NCBI GenBank assembly: GCA_020055645.1
Contig: CM034546.1
Span: forward strand, 52,762,001 to 52,826,000
Reading direction: 5' to 3'
Source: Tomocerus qinae
Taxonomy: Eukaryota > Arthropoda > Collembola > Entomobryomorpha > Tomoceridae
Length of the DNA stretch: 64,000 nucleotides
Shown: positions 11,969 through 23,474 of the stretch, in pieces
Layout of the letters: each line of letters begins with the position of its first letter
Position numbering within the stretch: the first letter of the stretch is position 1
Notes under the pieces: model-generated
What the model was told of the DNA's origin: nothing
The model's input: only the letters and a program-made list of their open reading frames with translations
The model's database searches: none
Made by a program: the position numbers and the translations under genes

Positions 11969-13126
11969 TATTACTTTTAACAGTAGAACTCAGAAACTTA
12001 TTAACTTTGTATTTAAGAAGATAATTAACTTTTATTAAATCTCAGCTTTGTCGGACAATCTTTTAGTTGTAAATGTGGTTTTAGAAAATTTTAGTAAAGT
12101 ATTAACAGGATTCGTACTTGTACTAGACAAACTATTTTATTTATACATTCTTTTGATAAATAAGAGCCGATAGAGCAAAATAAATAAAACTTTGAAGAAT
12201 AAATTGTAAAACAATACGTTTTTTAATTTCCTACGTGTGCGATTTGCTTTGCATAGTATACTTGAAAGCAAGCAAGATGAACTATAGTATCACATTTATT
12301 TCGACCTTGCCACAATCCGTAAACTCAAGTTGACTTTTTCTATCTTACACTAGGCATTGGTATTTTATGCTTCAGCAATGATTATAGAATAATACTAAGC
12401 AAGGATTATCCATTATTATAATGGATTTCTTATAATATATCATTTTCCTTCTTTTTTGGCAAAAAGAATTCGTCAATTTCTTTGGCAAATTAAATAGTTA
12501 ATATTGCGGTTGTAAATAATAATAGTAAATAATAGTAAATAATGTAAATAATAATAGTAAATAGTAAATACTATTTAACTTCTCTTTTACAATAAATTTT
12601 GAGTATGTAATTTTGAAATCACTGTTCATATGGTTAAATGTTTTGAAAAAATAGTTTGAAGAAGATTTAACTCCAAATTATTAATTATCTACCTATATCA
12701 GTAGTACCTACACCTGCAACACAAATCTCAAAAATGATGACCTAATATCCCAGGCTTAAATAAATACCTAAACAGATGTTTCTCGACTCCCAATGTTTAT
12801 ACTATTACTTGGGATGATCAGTAAATTTAGTTCAGTAATTAAGTGCCGGTATGTTTTGGCGTGGCTAAATTTCTGGATACGTGCATGACACAAATTATGT
12901 TGCGTATTAAATAATGGTATGGTTTTGTTGGCCAATTGAATAACCGTTGTAATACAAGGATTATAAAAAACTTTTCTTCCATTGTTGTCAGGTTGTCATT
13001 AAACTACTGACAATTAAAAATAACCTAATTACATAATCAAGGATTATAACTTAACTTACTGGATCATAATATAAGTAATGAGTAATGCGCCTACTACAAG
13101 TCTGCACAGTCGCTAGAAATTTATAT
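11969..13126. repeat. Upstream region duplicated with the dead paralog
   Basis: Parts match the DNA beyond the LTR element at 21562-21950. About 12100 (AAGTATTAACAGGATT) matches the target-site side at 21562. About 12335-12440 (TTTCTATCTTACAC, GGATTATCCATTATT) matches 21784-21905. Short TAAATAATAGTAAATAATG repeats lie near 12510-12570. No gene. Confidence 0.65.
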
Positions 13127-13134
13127 ATTTTGCT

Positions 13135-13267
13135 CAGGGTTTTATATTGTCCGGACGAAATGAAAATTGCCCTGGATGAAACCAGTTTTGTTCATTAATT
13201 TTATCCAACAGCAAATTGATTTTGTCCAGTTTTAACTGTCCATCCTATTTCATCCACCGCAACCCTG
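13135..13267. mobile_element. hAT-type MITE, CAGGGTT family, copy 1
   Basis: 133 bp with ends CAGGGTT and its complement AACCCTG, flanked by the exact 8-bp duplication ATTTTGCT (13127-13134 and 13268-13275). The interior has the GTCCGGACGAAAT type of sequence shared with the copy at 48144-48327. 8-bp duplications and CAG-ended TIRs are hallmarks of the hAT superfamily. No coding. Confidence 0.88.
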
Positions 13268-13275
13268 ATTTTGCT

Positions 13276-14064
13276 ATTTATTCCTAGCACATTAAGCTAG
13301 CTATGTTTTGTACAAGTACTATAAAACAATAAACATAAGCAAGCATGAACAATAAACGAAAATTTTTAGAAAGGAAGATTTAGTTTTTCCAAATATGTAA
13401 AAAATTATCAATTGTTTAACTGCAATTTCTATTTCAAATCAAATTTAAGGCTAGGATTTACCATAATATTACCATAGGTGCTTGAGTTCTGCATTCTGCC
13501 AAAGTAATGTTGCCTTATTGCTTTATATATTACCATGTTTCTGAATGTCCATGAAAATATTGCTTTCTTTCTATAACAGTTAAATCTGGAGTACTAAGAA
13601 GCAGAAGCATCGATCCATGAGTCTTGCTTCACCTATTTCCATAATTCTATTAGGTATGTATTCTACGTATCAGCCATGGTCGTCTAATGTGCGAACTGGG
13701 TTTTAAAATATAATACCTACTTCTACATAAGTAATCTGGAGCTAAAGTATATTATACTGATGGTTTGTGTAAAATGTTTTGCTCCTGCCTGCTACAACTG
13801 TAAATAATAAATAAGTTAACTTTAAACAACGTTGTTGGCTAAATATTGAGCAATCAGGTCTTTTATTGATTTTTGACTTACAGAATAATTCTCAGCCCTT
13901 AATTTGTTTGAAATAATTTCTAGTTAACTTAAACATGAATATGACATAGATTCTAAGTGCAGTATAGTAAATTGCAACAAACCGCATAATATATGGTATG
14001 TATTCTATAAAATTTGAAGTGCAATGCAATTTATTACATAAAGCAAATAGTATACTAATACAAA
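13276..14064. other. Intergenic, nothing recognised
   Basis: AT-rich spacer downstream of the receptor pseudogene. No supported gene. Confidence 0.5.
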
Positions 14065-14423
14065 TTACCAATTAGTTGATTTTGCATATAAAAGTACATT
14101 CATAACATTACTGATCAAGAAAGACTGAAATGTTAGGAAGAATCCTTTATCAATAAACCCACACTCTCCAATTTCTATAAGAATAGGTTGCATTGCCTTG
14201 GCCATTCTTCTAACGAGTGGGTTTTTATCATTTCTTTTTCGTGTTAGAAAAGCGCTGGTGTCAGAATGCATAGCCGATGCCATTTTAAACAAAAGCCCAT
14301 TGAGAATAAATATTGTGATGGCTAATAAAGGCATTAAGAGATAAGCAGGCATGCCTAATTGTTTTTTCAGTTTCATAGTGCCGTAGATTGCGGCCGTAGA
14401 TAGAACTAGGTCCTCGAGTAGAA

Positions 14424-14664
14424 CAAGGCTGTATTGAGGGGGGGCTAGCCCCCCCTCCCCCGAAATCCAAGAAAAAAGGAAAATTTTTCTCAAAATACCA
14501 AAAAATTTCGCGCTTCGCGCGACTTTATGTGATTTTTAGGCTATTTTTGACTCATTTTAGACAAAATAAGCAAAAATTTTCGCGCTTCGCGCGATTATGC
14601 CTAATAGATATTGTCCTATGATATCATTGCCCCCCCCCGAAATCGATTTCTAAATACAGTACTG
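14424..14664. mobile_element. hAT-type MITE with CTGTATT ends
   Basis: 241 bp flanked by the 8-bp duplication GAGTAGAA (14416-14423 and 14665-14672). The ends are CAAGGCTGTATT and, on the other strand, CAGTACTGTATT. The interior holds poly-G/poly-C stretches and two copies of CGCGCTTCGCGCG. Removing the element and one duplication restores the receptor alignment. Confidence 0.9.
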
Positions 14665-14816
14665 GAGTAGAAGTAGAGGAATGATCATTGGTCCACAAAT
14701 TCTGTTTAGATTTTTATTGTTCAGCTTCAGACATTGGTATACTCTCATTGCGACTTGGACTGAGTTACTTGGTACTTTTTATATGTATTGTGTCCAGTAG
14801 TCTACAAATTGGAGAT

Positions 14817-15130
14817 CAGACATGGCACTTGAAATATTTTTCGGAAATAAATAGGCAAAATTTTTGAAATATTTCGCGAAATATTTCACTCTCAAGTTTC
14901 TTGAAAAATGAAATATTTGAAATAAATGAAATAAATAGGGTACATGGCATTTATTTCAATAAATTTCAATAAATTTCGCGCGAAATAAATGAATTGCGCA
15001 TGCGTGTATGCGCATTGTATTATTTCATTTATTTCAAAAATTTCATTTATTTCATTAATTTCATTAATTTCATTAAATATTTCATTTTTCAAGAAAAATT
15101 CCTTGAAATAAGAAATTAATGCCATGTCTG
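14817..15130. mobile_element. hAT-type MITE with CAGACATGGCA ends
   Basis: 314 bp flanked by the 8-bp duplication TTGGAGAT (14809-14816 and 15131-15138). The terminal inverted repeat is CAGACATGGCA. The interior is built from AAATATTTC and AAATAAATG words in both orientations. It lies inside exon 2 of the receptor pseudogene; Gr-like 4 shows the uninterrupted sequence. Confidence 0.93.
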
Positions 15131-16254
15131 TTGGAGATAGACACATCCAAGTTGCAAGTAGAGTGTGGTAGGGGCTATGAATGTCAAAGACACAAAAAAT
15201 ATCATAAGTCCATTGATCATTCTGTTGACAATCGATGTTAAGCTCTGGATTTGTCCAAATTGATATTGTGGTTCCAAACTGAACCAAGTGTCTGCGTTTG
15301 AACATAGAAAGATAGTAATATTGCAATGAGAATTTCCGCTGGGAGAATCAAAGAAATTATGACATCGTAGAAATTCAATAATCCCCGCTCCTTCAGCAAT
15401 GGAAAACGCTTTTCCATTCCTATACAATAAAAAACGAAGGATTATTAATTATTGAAATTACTCGTTTCTCATTAAAATTATAAAAAGCTTAAAAGTGGAA
15501 AAATTATTATCCAATATTTAGTAATATATTAAATACTTAATTATTTCTTAATAATAAATAAAATAATAATATATAAATAAATACCACAATAAATTGGATA
15601 ATAAATTATTACTTATATATAATTTAGTAAAATATATTTAATATTTAATTATTTATTAAAATATATAAAATAATATATAAATACCACAATAAATTGGATA
15701 ATAAATTATTATCCATAATTGATTTTGGTATTTAGCTTTTTACATAATTTTTTATTCATTACTTGTAAGTTTATTGTCCAACGTTGTGACTTGATTGACA
15801 CATTCCGGAACTGCGTCCAGTCCTATGAAGATATAAGTGATATTGGCGGTGGTTGACAATACTAGGAAAGCAATGCTGCATATTAATATTATATAGTTCC
15901 TCACTGAGACATAAGAAGGGTTGAAGACTTGAAGATGCCATAATATATTAGTGAACAGATGAGAATAGTCCGAAACTTGTATTTATAAAAAATACGGCAC
16001 CCCAAGTTATCAATTTCCACTTTTCTTTAGCTACACTCATATGAAGCTGCATAGACTCCCATTTAAAAGAAATTAAACCGAATATCCCAAAAATTTTGAA
16101 ATATAAGCTCACAGCTAATCTTACTAAAATGTGAGCATTATTATTTTAATACCAGAACCCAAACGTGGATATTAAAAATAATATTATTAAAGTTTTACTT
16201 TGGTTTTCAATATTTTAGCTCTAGTCGTGTTTGTAAAAAATTTTTTGTTGGTAT

Positions 16255-16651
16255 TGTCGGGTAGGAGTAGGATATGGTGGAAGCATGTAAATAAATGTAA
16301 ATGTTAGCAGGGCTGTCGTGGCCAATCAACGAGAAGCAGCCCGTAGGCGGCTTCGAGTTGACGGACCAAGCCAGGCTCGCAGAGTTGAGAAAAAGATTGT
16401 GTTGAGAGTGTGAGTAAGACAGTCTTGGTCAGGCGGTTGGAAAGTCTGAGTCTTGAGCTAGAGTTGGATTGAGCTCCATACTAATAAAGTAAGTTGAAGA
16501 GAGTCTAGAGTTGTCGTCAGTCTTATTCCTCATGGCATAATACCATGCATGCCTCATCCGGGTTCATCCGTAGTCACCGACTTCCCATCCCGCCCTTGTC
16601 ACTAGTGTGCACTACCTCTGAGGCTACCTAACCCTCGCACCATATTCGACA
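16255..16651 (+). repeat. Left LTR of non-coding element
   Basis: 397 bp, starting TGTCGGGTAGG and ending ATTCGACA. It differs from the right LTR by one base seen by eye (GGAGTAGG versus GGATTAGG near the start). AATAAA at 16483-16488 could be the polyadenylation signal. Confidence 0.93.
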
Positions 16652-19600
16652 AGATGCGTCTTTTTCGGTTTTTTGGGACGGAAGACGATGGACGAACGAC
16701 GGAAAAAGGACGAAGATGACGACGGGCTCTACAACTGAAGACTTCTGCAGGTAAGGTTGACCTGTATCGTTATATTTAATTGAGGGGAGAAATTCTCACG
16801 TATTAAATAATTGAAGGATATTTTGTGTAGTTTTGGGCAAAATTTAAAAGTTAAATTTGGGGAATAATTTTTAAATATTTTTGATGAAGTCAAGTTTTTT
16901 GATTTAATTGAGCCTAAAAGTCTAAAATTATAATATATAAAATTATGGGGATCCTTTTTATATACATTCTGGTATAAAAAGTATATTTTTGATGATTTTT
17001 GCTCATATTTAATGCGTACAGTCGATATAATTTTCGAGTTTTTGGGTTAAATTGTCCCTAAAACTACATAAAAATGGTGTAAAAACGGGGGATAGTGTAT
17101 GAAATAGTATGATAAATAAGTTGGGGGCTATTTAGAATAATTTTTATTGATTTTTTGGGAATGTTTTGTGTATAATAAAGGCACGTATTTTATGTGACGT
17201 ACCAGGGTTTCGATTATCCCAGTGGGAAAAATGGTCAGTTTGACAATATGATATTAATTGTTATGTTGATTTGATCATTCTTAAAAATTAATTGGCATTA
17301 GAATTGAAGAAAGTAAATTGAGGAGAGTGTCATAGAAAAGTTTGATCTTAAAATATTCATTACTTTTTGAGAAATTTGGAATTTTTGATTTTGATTTATT
17401 TATGTCTGGGAAAGTCTATTATGGGAAACCTTGGAAAACGTGTCAGTAAATGTAATTGATTATGGGAATGGGTCTAATGTTAAAAATAGATAGTAAAGCA
17501 TGCAGTATGAGTGAAATGTGCAAGTTGGATAGAAAATAGTAGGATAAGCCTTGGAAATTTAGGAAAATTTTGTGTTGTGCCCTAACTAAATTGAATTTTT
17601 GTGTGTTGAATTTAAAAGCAGTTTTATTAAATTAAAGTTGAAGAATGGGCATTTGTGATGAGTCTAACGTAAAATTTTGGTCATCAGTTCATTTTCTTGT
17701 TTTGCCCCAGTCAAGAGTAAAATTATAGAATGTAAGATTCTATTATGAGGTGGCTTATGCGGAACTTTGCCTTGATCTCACAAGTAAAGCGAGAGCTAGA
17801 CATGTTAATTCTGGCGACAGTTGGTCGGAGAATTTTGTGACTTGTAGACTAAGCCATAGCAGAAAGATGGTAGTCCAAGTCAACGCCCTAAAGTATATTT
17901 GAATTTTTTGTTGTCTTCGAGTCTTATTACGCAAATCGCTATCGCGAGTTGCAAGTAAAAAAGTTGAATGTTAGCTAGATTACGAGTGAAATCAGTCATG
18001 CAAGTTAGTAAAAAGTTAGATAAGAACTTGAAACATGCATAACTAATGATATATAATTAGTTTATTTTAATTTGAGAAAAGTTATGCCTAATCTAAATGA
18101 TTATAATATGATGTCTAATGTGATTCTTTGTTCTGAGCCTAACTAGAAGTAACTAATCTATCTGGTGCCATGCTAATTAATATCTAATCTACGTGTGGCG
18201 AGACATTCCAATCGTTTTTAGCGAACCAATCCTGAGAGAGTTTAACTTAGAGGACAAGCCAAAGTCAGCGGACATTGTCCTCAAGCCAAAGGAAAGCGAG
18301 AATTCTGGATTGGGACACGACAGAAGGATACGAGGAGAGACTCAAAGGAAACGGACGTATTGAAGTTGAGCTGCGTTGACTAACAACGGAGAGGCATGGA
18401 AAGTGACGACGACGAGGATGGATTTGTACTGTTGTACATCAACTTCAACATTGAGTCATACTGGGACATGGAGAATTCGTATCATTTAATAATTTTTTGA
18501 TTTATAGGCTTTTGAGTTTAAAATTTATTTTGAGTTGAATTTATTTGGTGAATTTGAGAAGTTAATTTAATTTGAGAAATAATTTTGAGTTGATTTTGGG
18601 CATTGATTTGATTGAATTTATTGGAGAGTTTAATTTAATTTGGAATTATTTGATTGAAATGGGATTGTGTATAATATTATGGGAGAATTAGAATAAAAAT
18701 AGTAATGATCTTTGTATGACGGAGTAACACATACCAATACAGTATCCGAGTTAAAGAGAATTTTTAAGTTGATTTTGTTTTTGTGAGTTGAATTTGAAAT
18801 AGAGGAATTAATCGGTTGATTTTTGATTTTGTTGTAGAGAAAAGATGGGAGGTGAACTACTGTTTCTGAAGATGGGCTACTACTAAGTTTTGATGAATAA
18901 TTTTGAGTTGAAATATTTATTTGATTTATGATTTTGGCTGATAATTTTGGGAGTTATTGAGAAATATGATGAGTAATTTTGTATTTTTTGTTTGGTTTAT
19001 AGAAATGATTGGATATTTTGAGTTTAAAATTATAGGAAAGGGAATCGAATAGAGGATAGCTAATGAGGTTTTATTATTTTGGAGTATTTAAGGAAAGGCG
19101 ACAGATTAACAGACAGTTGCACAGTTGCACTAACTAATAATAATTCCTTTTGTTCTCTATTTATTTGATGATTTCCCTAACATGACCTAGCTATGCTGAA
19201 AGATTTTGGAACATGAAAGTATATTGGCATTCAGTATTAATGATTTTATTTCTTGGTGTGACATTGAATACGAGTCACTACGATATCAAAAGGGGCGACA
19301 ACTATTCGTAAACTTCAGAGTATTATTAATTACAGTACCAGCAGAGATGGGAGACCCTTGGGTAAACTGAGATATTGAATTATCACCACCTGACGGAATC
19401 TTTTTGCCTGAGTTGCCATATAGCTAAGTTTAGTTGGGCAAGGGCAGTACTGACATAGACCCGGCCACAATTGGATATTAATTTATCGCGGCCGCGGGGT
19501 CATACTAACACTTTTTGAGGAAAGACAGTACTAACATCTTCGATACGATTGAGTTGTTTAAAGCGCAAATCCCTACAATTGAAATTAGCTGGACTCGCAA

Positions 19601-21164
19601 TGTAATAAGTAAAGGTACCTGAATTAATGAAATGAATTTCTTTTTGTTTTGAGAGTTAATTGTTTGATAATGCCAATTGAAATGAAATGTGGATAAATGA
19701 AAGTAAGTATTTGCTATGGTTATTTAATTGAAATTCTAATTTACTTTTGAGTAAGGTAAAGGAATTATGTTTTGTTGTGTGGAAAGAAGTGCATATAGTT
19801 TTTAAGGAACACTTCTATCTGTGGGATTCTGAAACCGGCTTTGGGAATATACATGCTACTGTGATCTATTCTTGCTAAGTAGGATTTCTGCAGAAAGATA
19901 GTAATTTATAGTTTTAAGATGAGTTCTATCTTTCGGGTTGCGATTCGAAAGATGAAAAGGATTTAGGTTAAGGAATGAATTAAATTCCAATTCAGGGATT
20001 TATTGCAATTGTTTAGTATTTAAGTGAATGAATTAAGGACCCTAGGAGTAATTCGGAGAATTAGCTAGAGGTTACAGTTTGGAGTTATTTGTATTCTTGG
20101 GAGAAACAGAGAGGGTTACCACAAAGATGGAGTAAACTGATGTACAAGGGTTTCCCGGGTTTTGCTTTGATAACTGTTTGTGTATTTTTTGGGAATATCT
20201 GTGATTACTCACTATAGGTAGTATGAGTTGTGCCTGATGATTGATGCCAGGTTTAGTAAGGTTAAGTGATGAGTTTATGCCTGATGGTTGATTCCAAGTA
20301 ATAGTGTTTGTGAAACCTGATGGTTGATTCCAGGTATTAGTGTTAAGTGAGACCTGATGGATGATTCCAGGTTATAGTTATAATTATTATGTTAGATTTA
20401 GAAAAGGTTTTTGAAAAGTGCGATGCACTAATGAAATATTGTGTTTGAATTGATTTTGAGATTTTTGAATTATTGTTTGATTTTTGAGTTGAATTTTGTT
20501 ATTGTTTGGTTTATTTTTGGATGAAAATGTTTGATTCATTTTGTGAGAGAAAAGTAATAATAATGATTATTTGATTTTGTGTTGAAATCTGTATGCCTAT
20601 GACAGTAAGGAACAGTAGGGACTTCGGTAAAAAATAAAAAGTAATAGTATTTGATAAAGGGTTAAAGAGTTTTTGGGAGTAAAGAAGCTTAAATGTTGAT
20701 TTAATTTTTGGAAATGTTCTTATTGAATTTTGTTTGCTAAATTCTAGTTTTGTTGCGGTTTTGATGAGTCTAATTGAGTGATTACTTTTATGAGCGATAA
20801 GGCCAAAGCTGTTAAGTGCCAGTGGCAGTCGCATAACCCCGCGAGGAGAAGTATAATGCCTCCTGGGAATTTTGTCTCATCATGTGTTCCGTGCAACAAT
20901 TCCGAGCAAGAGAAGAATTCATCGATTATATTATTTAATTTTAGATATTATTTGAATTTTTGAATGTTTATGATTTATTATTTGACGATTGGATATGATG
21001 TGAAATTATGGATACGTGTATTTTGTATTGTGAATAGTGTTATGAGAATTTTATTTGGATATTATAAGATAAGGGAATGGATGTTATTTTTTGTGTACCT
21101 TCTAACACTTCTTTGTAAATTCGGACGTTTACGTCTGAGGGACCAGACGTCTAAGTTGACGGGG
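16652..21164. other. Interior of the non-coding LTR element
   Basis: About 4.5 kb that is strikingly T and G rich on the plus strand, with frequent TTTTGAGTTG and GATTTTTG words and no long open frame. Just inside the left LTR is a purine-rich stretch of GACGA repeats ending in CTGCAGGTAAGG near 16750, a good splice-donor match. Imperfect tandem units lie at 20230-20375. Confidence 0.75.
20230..20375 (+). repeat. Imperfect 40-50-bp tandem repeat inside the LTR element
   Basis: Four degenerate units each carrying CCTGATGGTTGATTCCAGGT or a close variant. Spacing varies slightly between units. Non-coding. Confidence 0.75.
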
Positions 21165-21561
21165 TGTCGGGTAGGATTAGGATATGGTGGAAGCATGTAA
21201 ATAAATGTAAATGTTAGCAGGGCTGTCGTGGCCAATCAACGAGAAGCAGCCCGTAGGCGGCTTCGAGTTGACGGACCAAGCCAGGCTCGCAGAGTTGAGA
21301 AAAAGATTGTGTTGAGAGTGTGAGTAAGACAGTCTTGGTCAGGCGGTTGGAAAGTCTGAGTCTTGAGCTAGAGTTGGATTGAGCTCCATACTAATAAAGT
21401 AAGTTGAAGAGAGTCTAGAGTTGTCGTCAGTCTTATTCCTCATGGCATAATACCATGCATGCCTCATCCGGGTTCATCCGTAGTCACCGACTTCCCATCC
21501 CGCCCTTGTCACTAGTGTGCACTACCTCTGAGGCTACCTAACCCTCGCACCATATTCGACA
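21165..21561 (+). repeat. Right LTR of non-coding element
   Basis: 397 bp, same boundaries as the left copy. It is followed directly by the target duplication GTAT at 21562-21565. Confidence 0.93.
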
Positions 21562-21565
21562 GTAT

Positions 21566-22080
21566 TAACAGAATCAGTTAAAATACTAAAAATGGGATTT
21601 ATTCCTTTTCTTACAAGTATGGCTGTTGTACGTACAGCAAAATTAAATACAGAAAGAATAAATGGTAAAATAATATGAATATTATTCTACGTGTCAAACT
21701 TTCTTCGCCCACTTGAAAGTACCTAAAGTGACGTTTTGCAAGAGGAGCAGTTGTTTTACCTTGCCATACATACACTTTATGTCACGTTTTCTATCTTACA
21801 CAAGGCTTACACTGGCTTACTCCATAAGACATCATAATATAGTGCTCTTAGCGATAATTTAATAAACAACTAAGAAAGGATTTCCAATTATTGTAATGGA
21901 TTTCTGCTGAATGTCATTTTGGTATTTTCTATCTTACACAAGGTTTAAACTCGCTTCCTGCCTGTATAAGATATGTATATCGATATATAATAAGCACTAA
22001 GAAAGGATTTCTCACCATTGCAAATGTATTTCTGCTGAAATATAATGTCCATTTCTTGCATCATGTAGCCATATCGTGAC
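21566..22080. repeat. Receptor upstream duplication beyond the LTR element
   Basis: Matches the region upstream of Gr-like 4 near 12335-12440. It also contains an internal direct repeat: TTTCTATCTTACACAAGG occurs near 21788 and again near 21928, each followed by CTAAGAAAGGATTTC-like sequence. No gene. Confidence 0.65.
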
Positions 22081-22087
22081 TAGGGCA

Positions 22088-22172
22088 TCCAGTACCGGCC
22101 GAAAATTAAAATCCCAGTTCTCGGTACTTTCGGTACTAGCACCGGTACTAGTACCGGTGCCAGTACCGAAAT
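22088..22172. repeat. Cluster of GGTACCGG-type palindromes
   Basis: Dense repeats of CAGTACCGG, CGGTACT and CACCGGTACTAG. Positions 22139-22160 form a perfect 22-bp palindrome centred on CTAG. The patch is GC-rich within AT-rich surroundings. It may be the core of a decayed MITE, but no duplication was found at its edges. Confidence 0.7.
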
Positions 22173-23474
22173 AAATATTACGCATTGTATTCGCATACTC
22201 ACTTATTTCCGCAGGGTACATTAGTTTTAAATGCACATTACATGTAATAAAAATGCTCAGTATATATAGAAAAATACTGCATGCTTATGATTAACAATTT
22301 TAGTTAATTGAAAATTTAAAAATATTGCCAATACTATCAAAAAAACTAAATCCAGTTAACTTTCTGGCTATAACTCCCTGTGGTGTTCAATGTACATCGA
22401 CACTGCTCTCTATATACACGACCAAATATGGAATTCAATACCAATAAGGGATTACATTGGATATTAGATAACTTTTGCGATTGTATGTACACTGTACATA
22501 TATAATCACAAAACAAAGATCTGTCACATAAAACAGTCGATAAAATCATTTTGATTGAACTACATGCGGACAATTATTGGCAAGACAAAATCACTTACAA
22601 AAATAAGAAATGCATCCCGCTTCTGACACAGGTAGTTCAACCTTAAATTTAATGAAATCTTATAAGTCTTTGTTTTATTTGAAGTTCCGCCAAATTAAGA
22701 TTAGCATTAGACAACATATCTAACATTCTAGCAGGAATGATATTTTCGCAAACTTGATTTCTATAGTAGGATTCTTAAGAAATTTATCAATTTTTGTTTT
22801 CTTTTCTAGGTTCCAAATAAAATATGAGACGAAACTGTTTGTTGTCAAACTATAGTGTAAGGGTAGTGCGATTTTAGAACTCTCTAAATCATTTTATTCC
22901 CAATCAATCAATTACTGTAACGTAACTGTATTCTATATTTGGCTGTATGTATGTGGAGGACAGTTCATTTTTTTGTCATTTTGTTTTGATCTACAAGATG
23001 GTATATAGACCATTTTGATAAATATTCTGTGTTGGGCTGTGGTGGGGGGGGGGAATTATATAAGTGATGACCCTGTATATGAAACGTCGACACAAATATA
23101 AGATATGCCAACATATTGTTGGTTTAAATTTTTTTTATTATTCGAATTGTAACATTCTACTCCCATCGTCCGACCTATATAGTACACAAGCACTCAAGTA
23201 GTATAGAACATTGGGAAATTATCCTAATATTTACACCCTTTAATCAGGACATTGCATTATTTGCTTCGTCAATCGTCCATAGGATTTTTTGGACTTTTTG
23301 GTAAGGTTGAATCATTTCCTGTGTGTTATTGGAGGAAGATTTGAGAGCAGAAGCGTTCTACCTACCTTAGAGGTGCTGAAGTTTGAACATATATTATAAT
23401 ATATACTATATACATACATATTATATTGAGCCTTCTGATCTACTCTGACTTTAAGAAAGAAACAATTTATTGCT
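22173..23474. other. Intergenic, nothing recognised
   Basis: About 1.3 kb upstream of Gr-like 5. There is a G10 run near 23044. No supported gene. Confidence 0.5.

Larger units (their letters stand above)
14065..16138 (-). pseudogene. Gr-like receptor pseudogene (paralog of Gr-like 4)
   Basis: The ATG at 16138 and the following sequence match Gr-like 4, but a missing base within the first six codons brings a stop straight away. Further frame breaks occur in exon 1 (about 15960) and around 15290. Exon 2 runs from about 15423 to 14065 and is interrupted by two MITEs (14817-15130 and 14424-14664). The last 110 or so residues remain open and close to Gr-like 4, including KKQLGMPAYL and SAMHSDTSAFL. 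The intron between the two parts is expanded with AT-rich repeats (15480-15730). The protein cannot be made. Confidence 0.92.
16255..21561. mobile_element. Large non-coding LTR retrotransposon (LARD-like)
   Basis: 5307-bp element made of two 397-bp direct repeats around 4.5 kb of interior with no open frame resembling gag, protease, reverse transcriptase or integrase. It is flanked by the 4-bp duplication GTAT (16251-16254 and 21562-21565). The paralogous site near 12100 shows the undisrupted target AAGTATTAACAG. A 4-bp duplication and TGTCG...CGACA LTR ends fit a Ty3/gypsy-type integrase supplied in trans. No canonical PBS beginning TGG directly after the LTR was recognised. Orientation is probably +, because AATAAA in the LTR reads on that strand. 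Confidence 0.88.

Noticed and set aside
16652..21164. Hidden gag-pol in the LTR element
   Set aside because: No open frame above about 110 residues and no RT, protease or integrase motif in any frame inspected.
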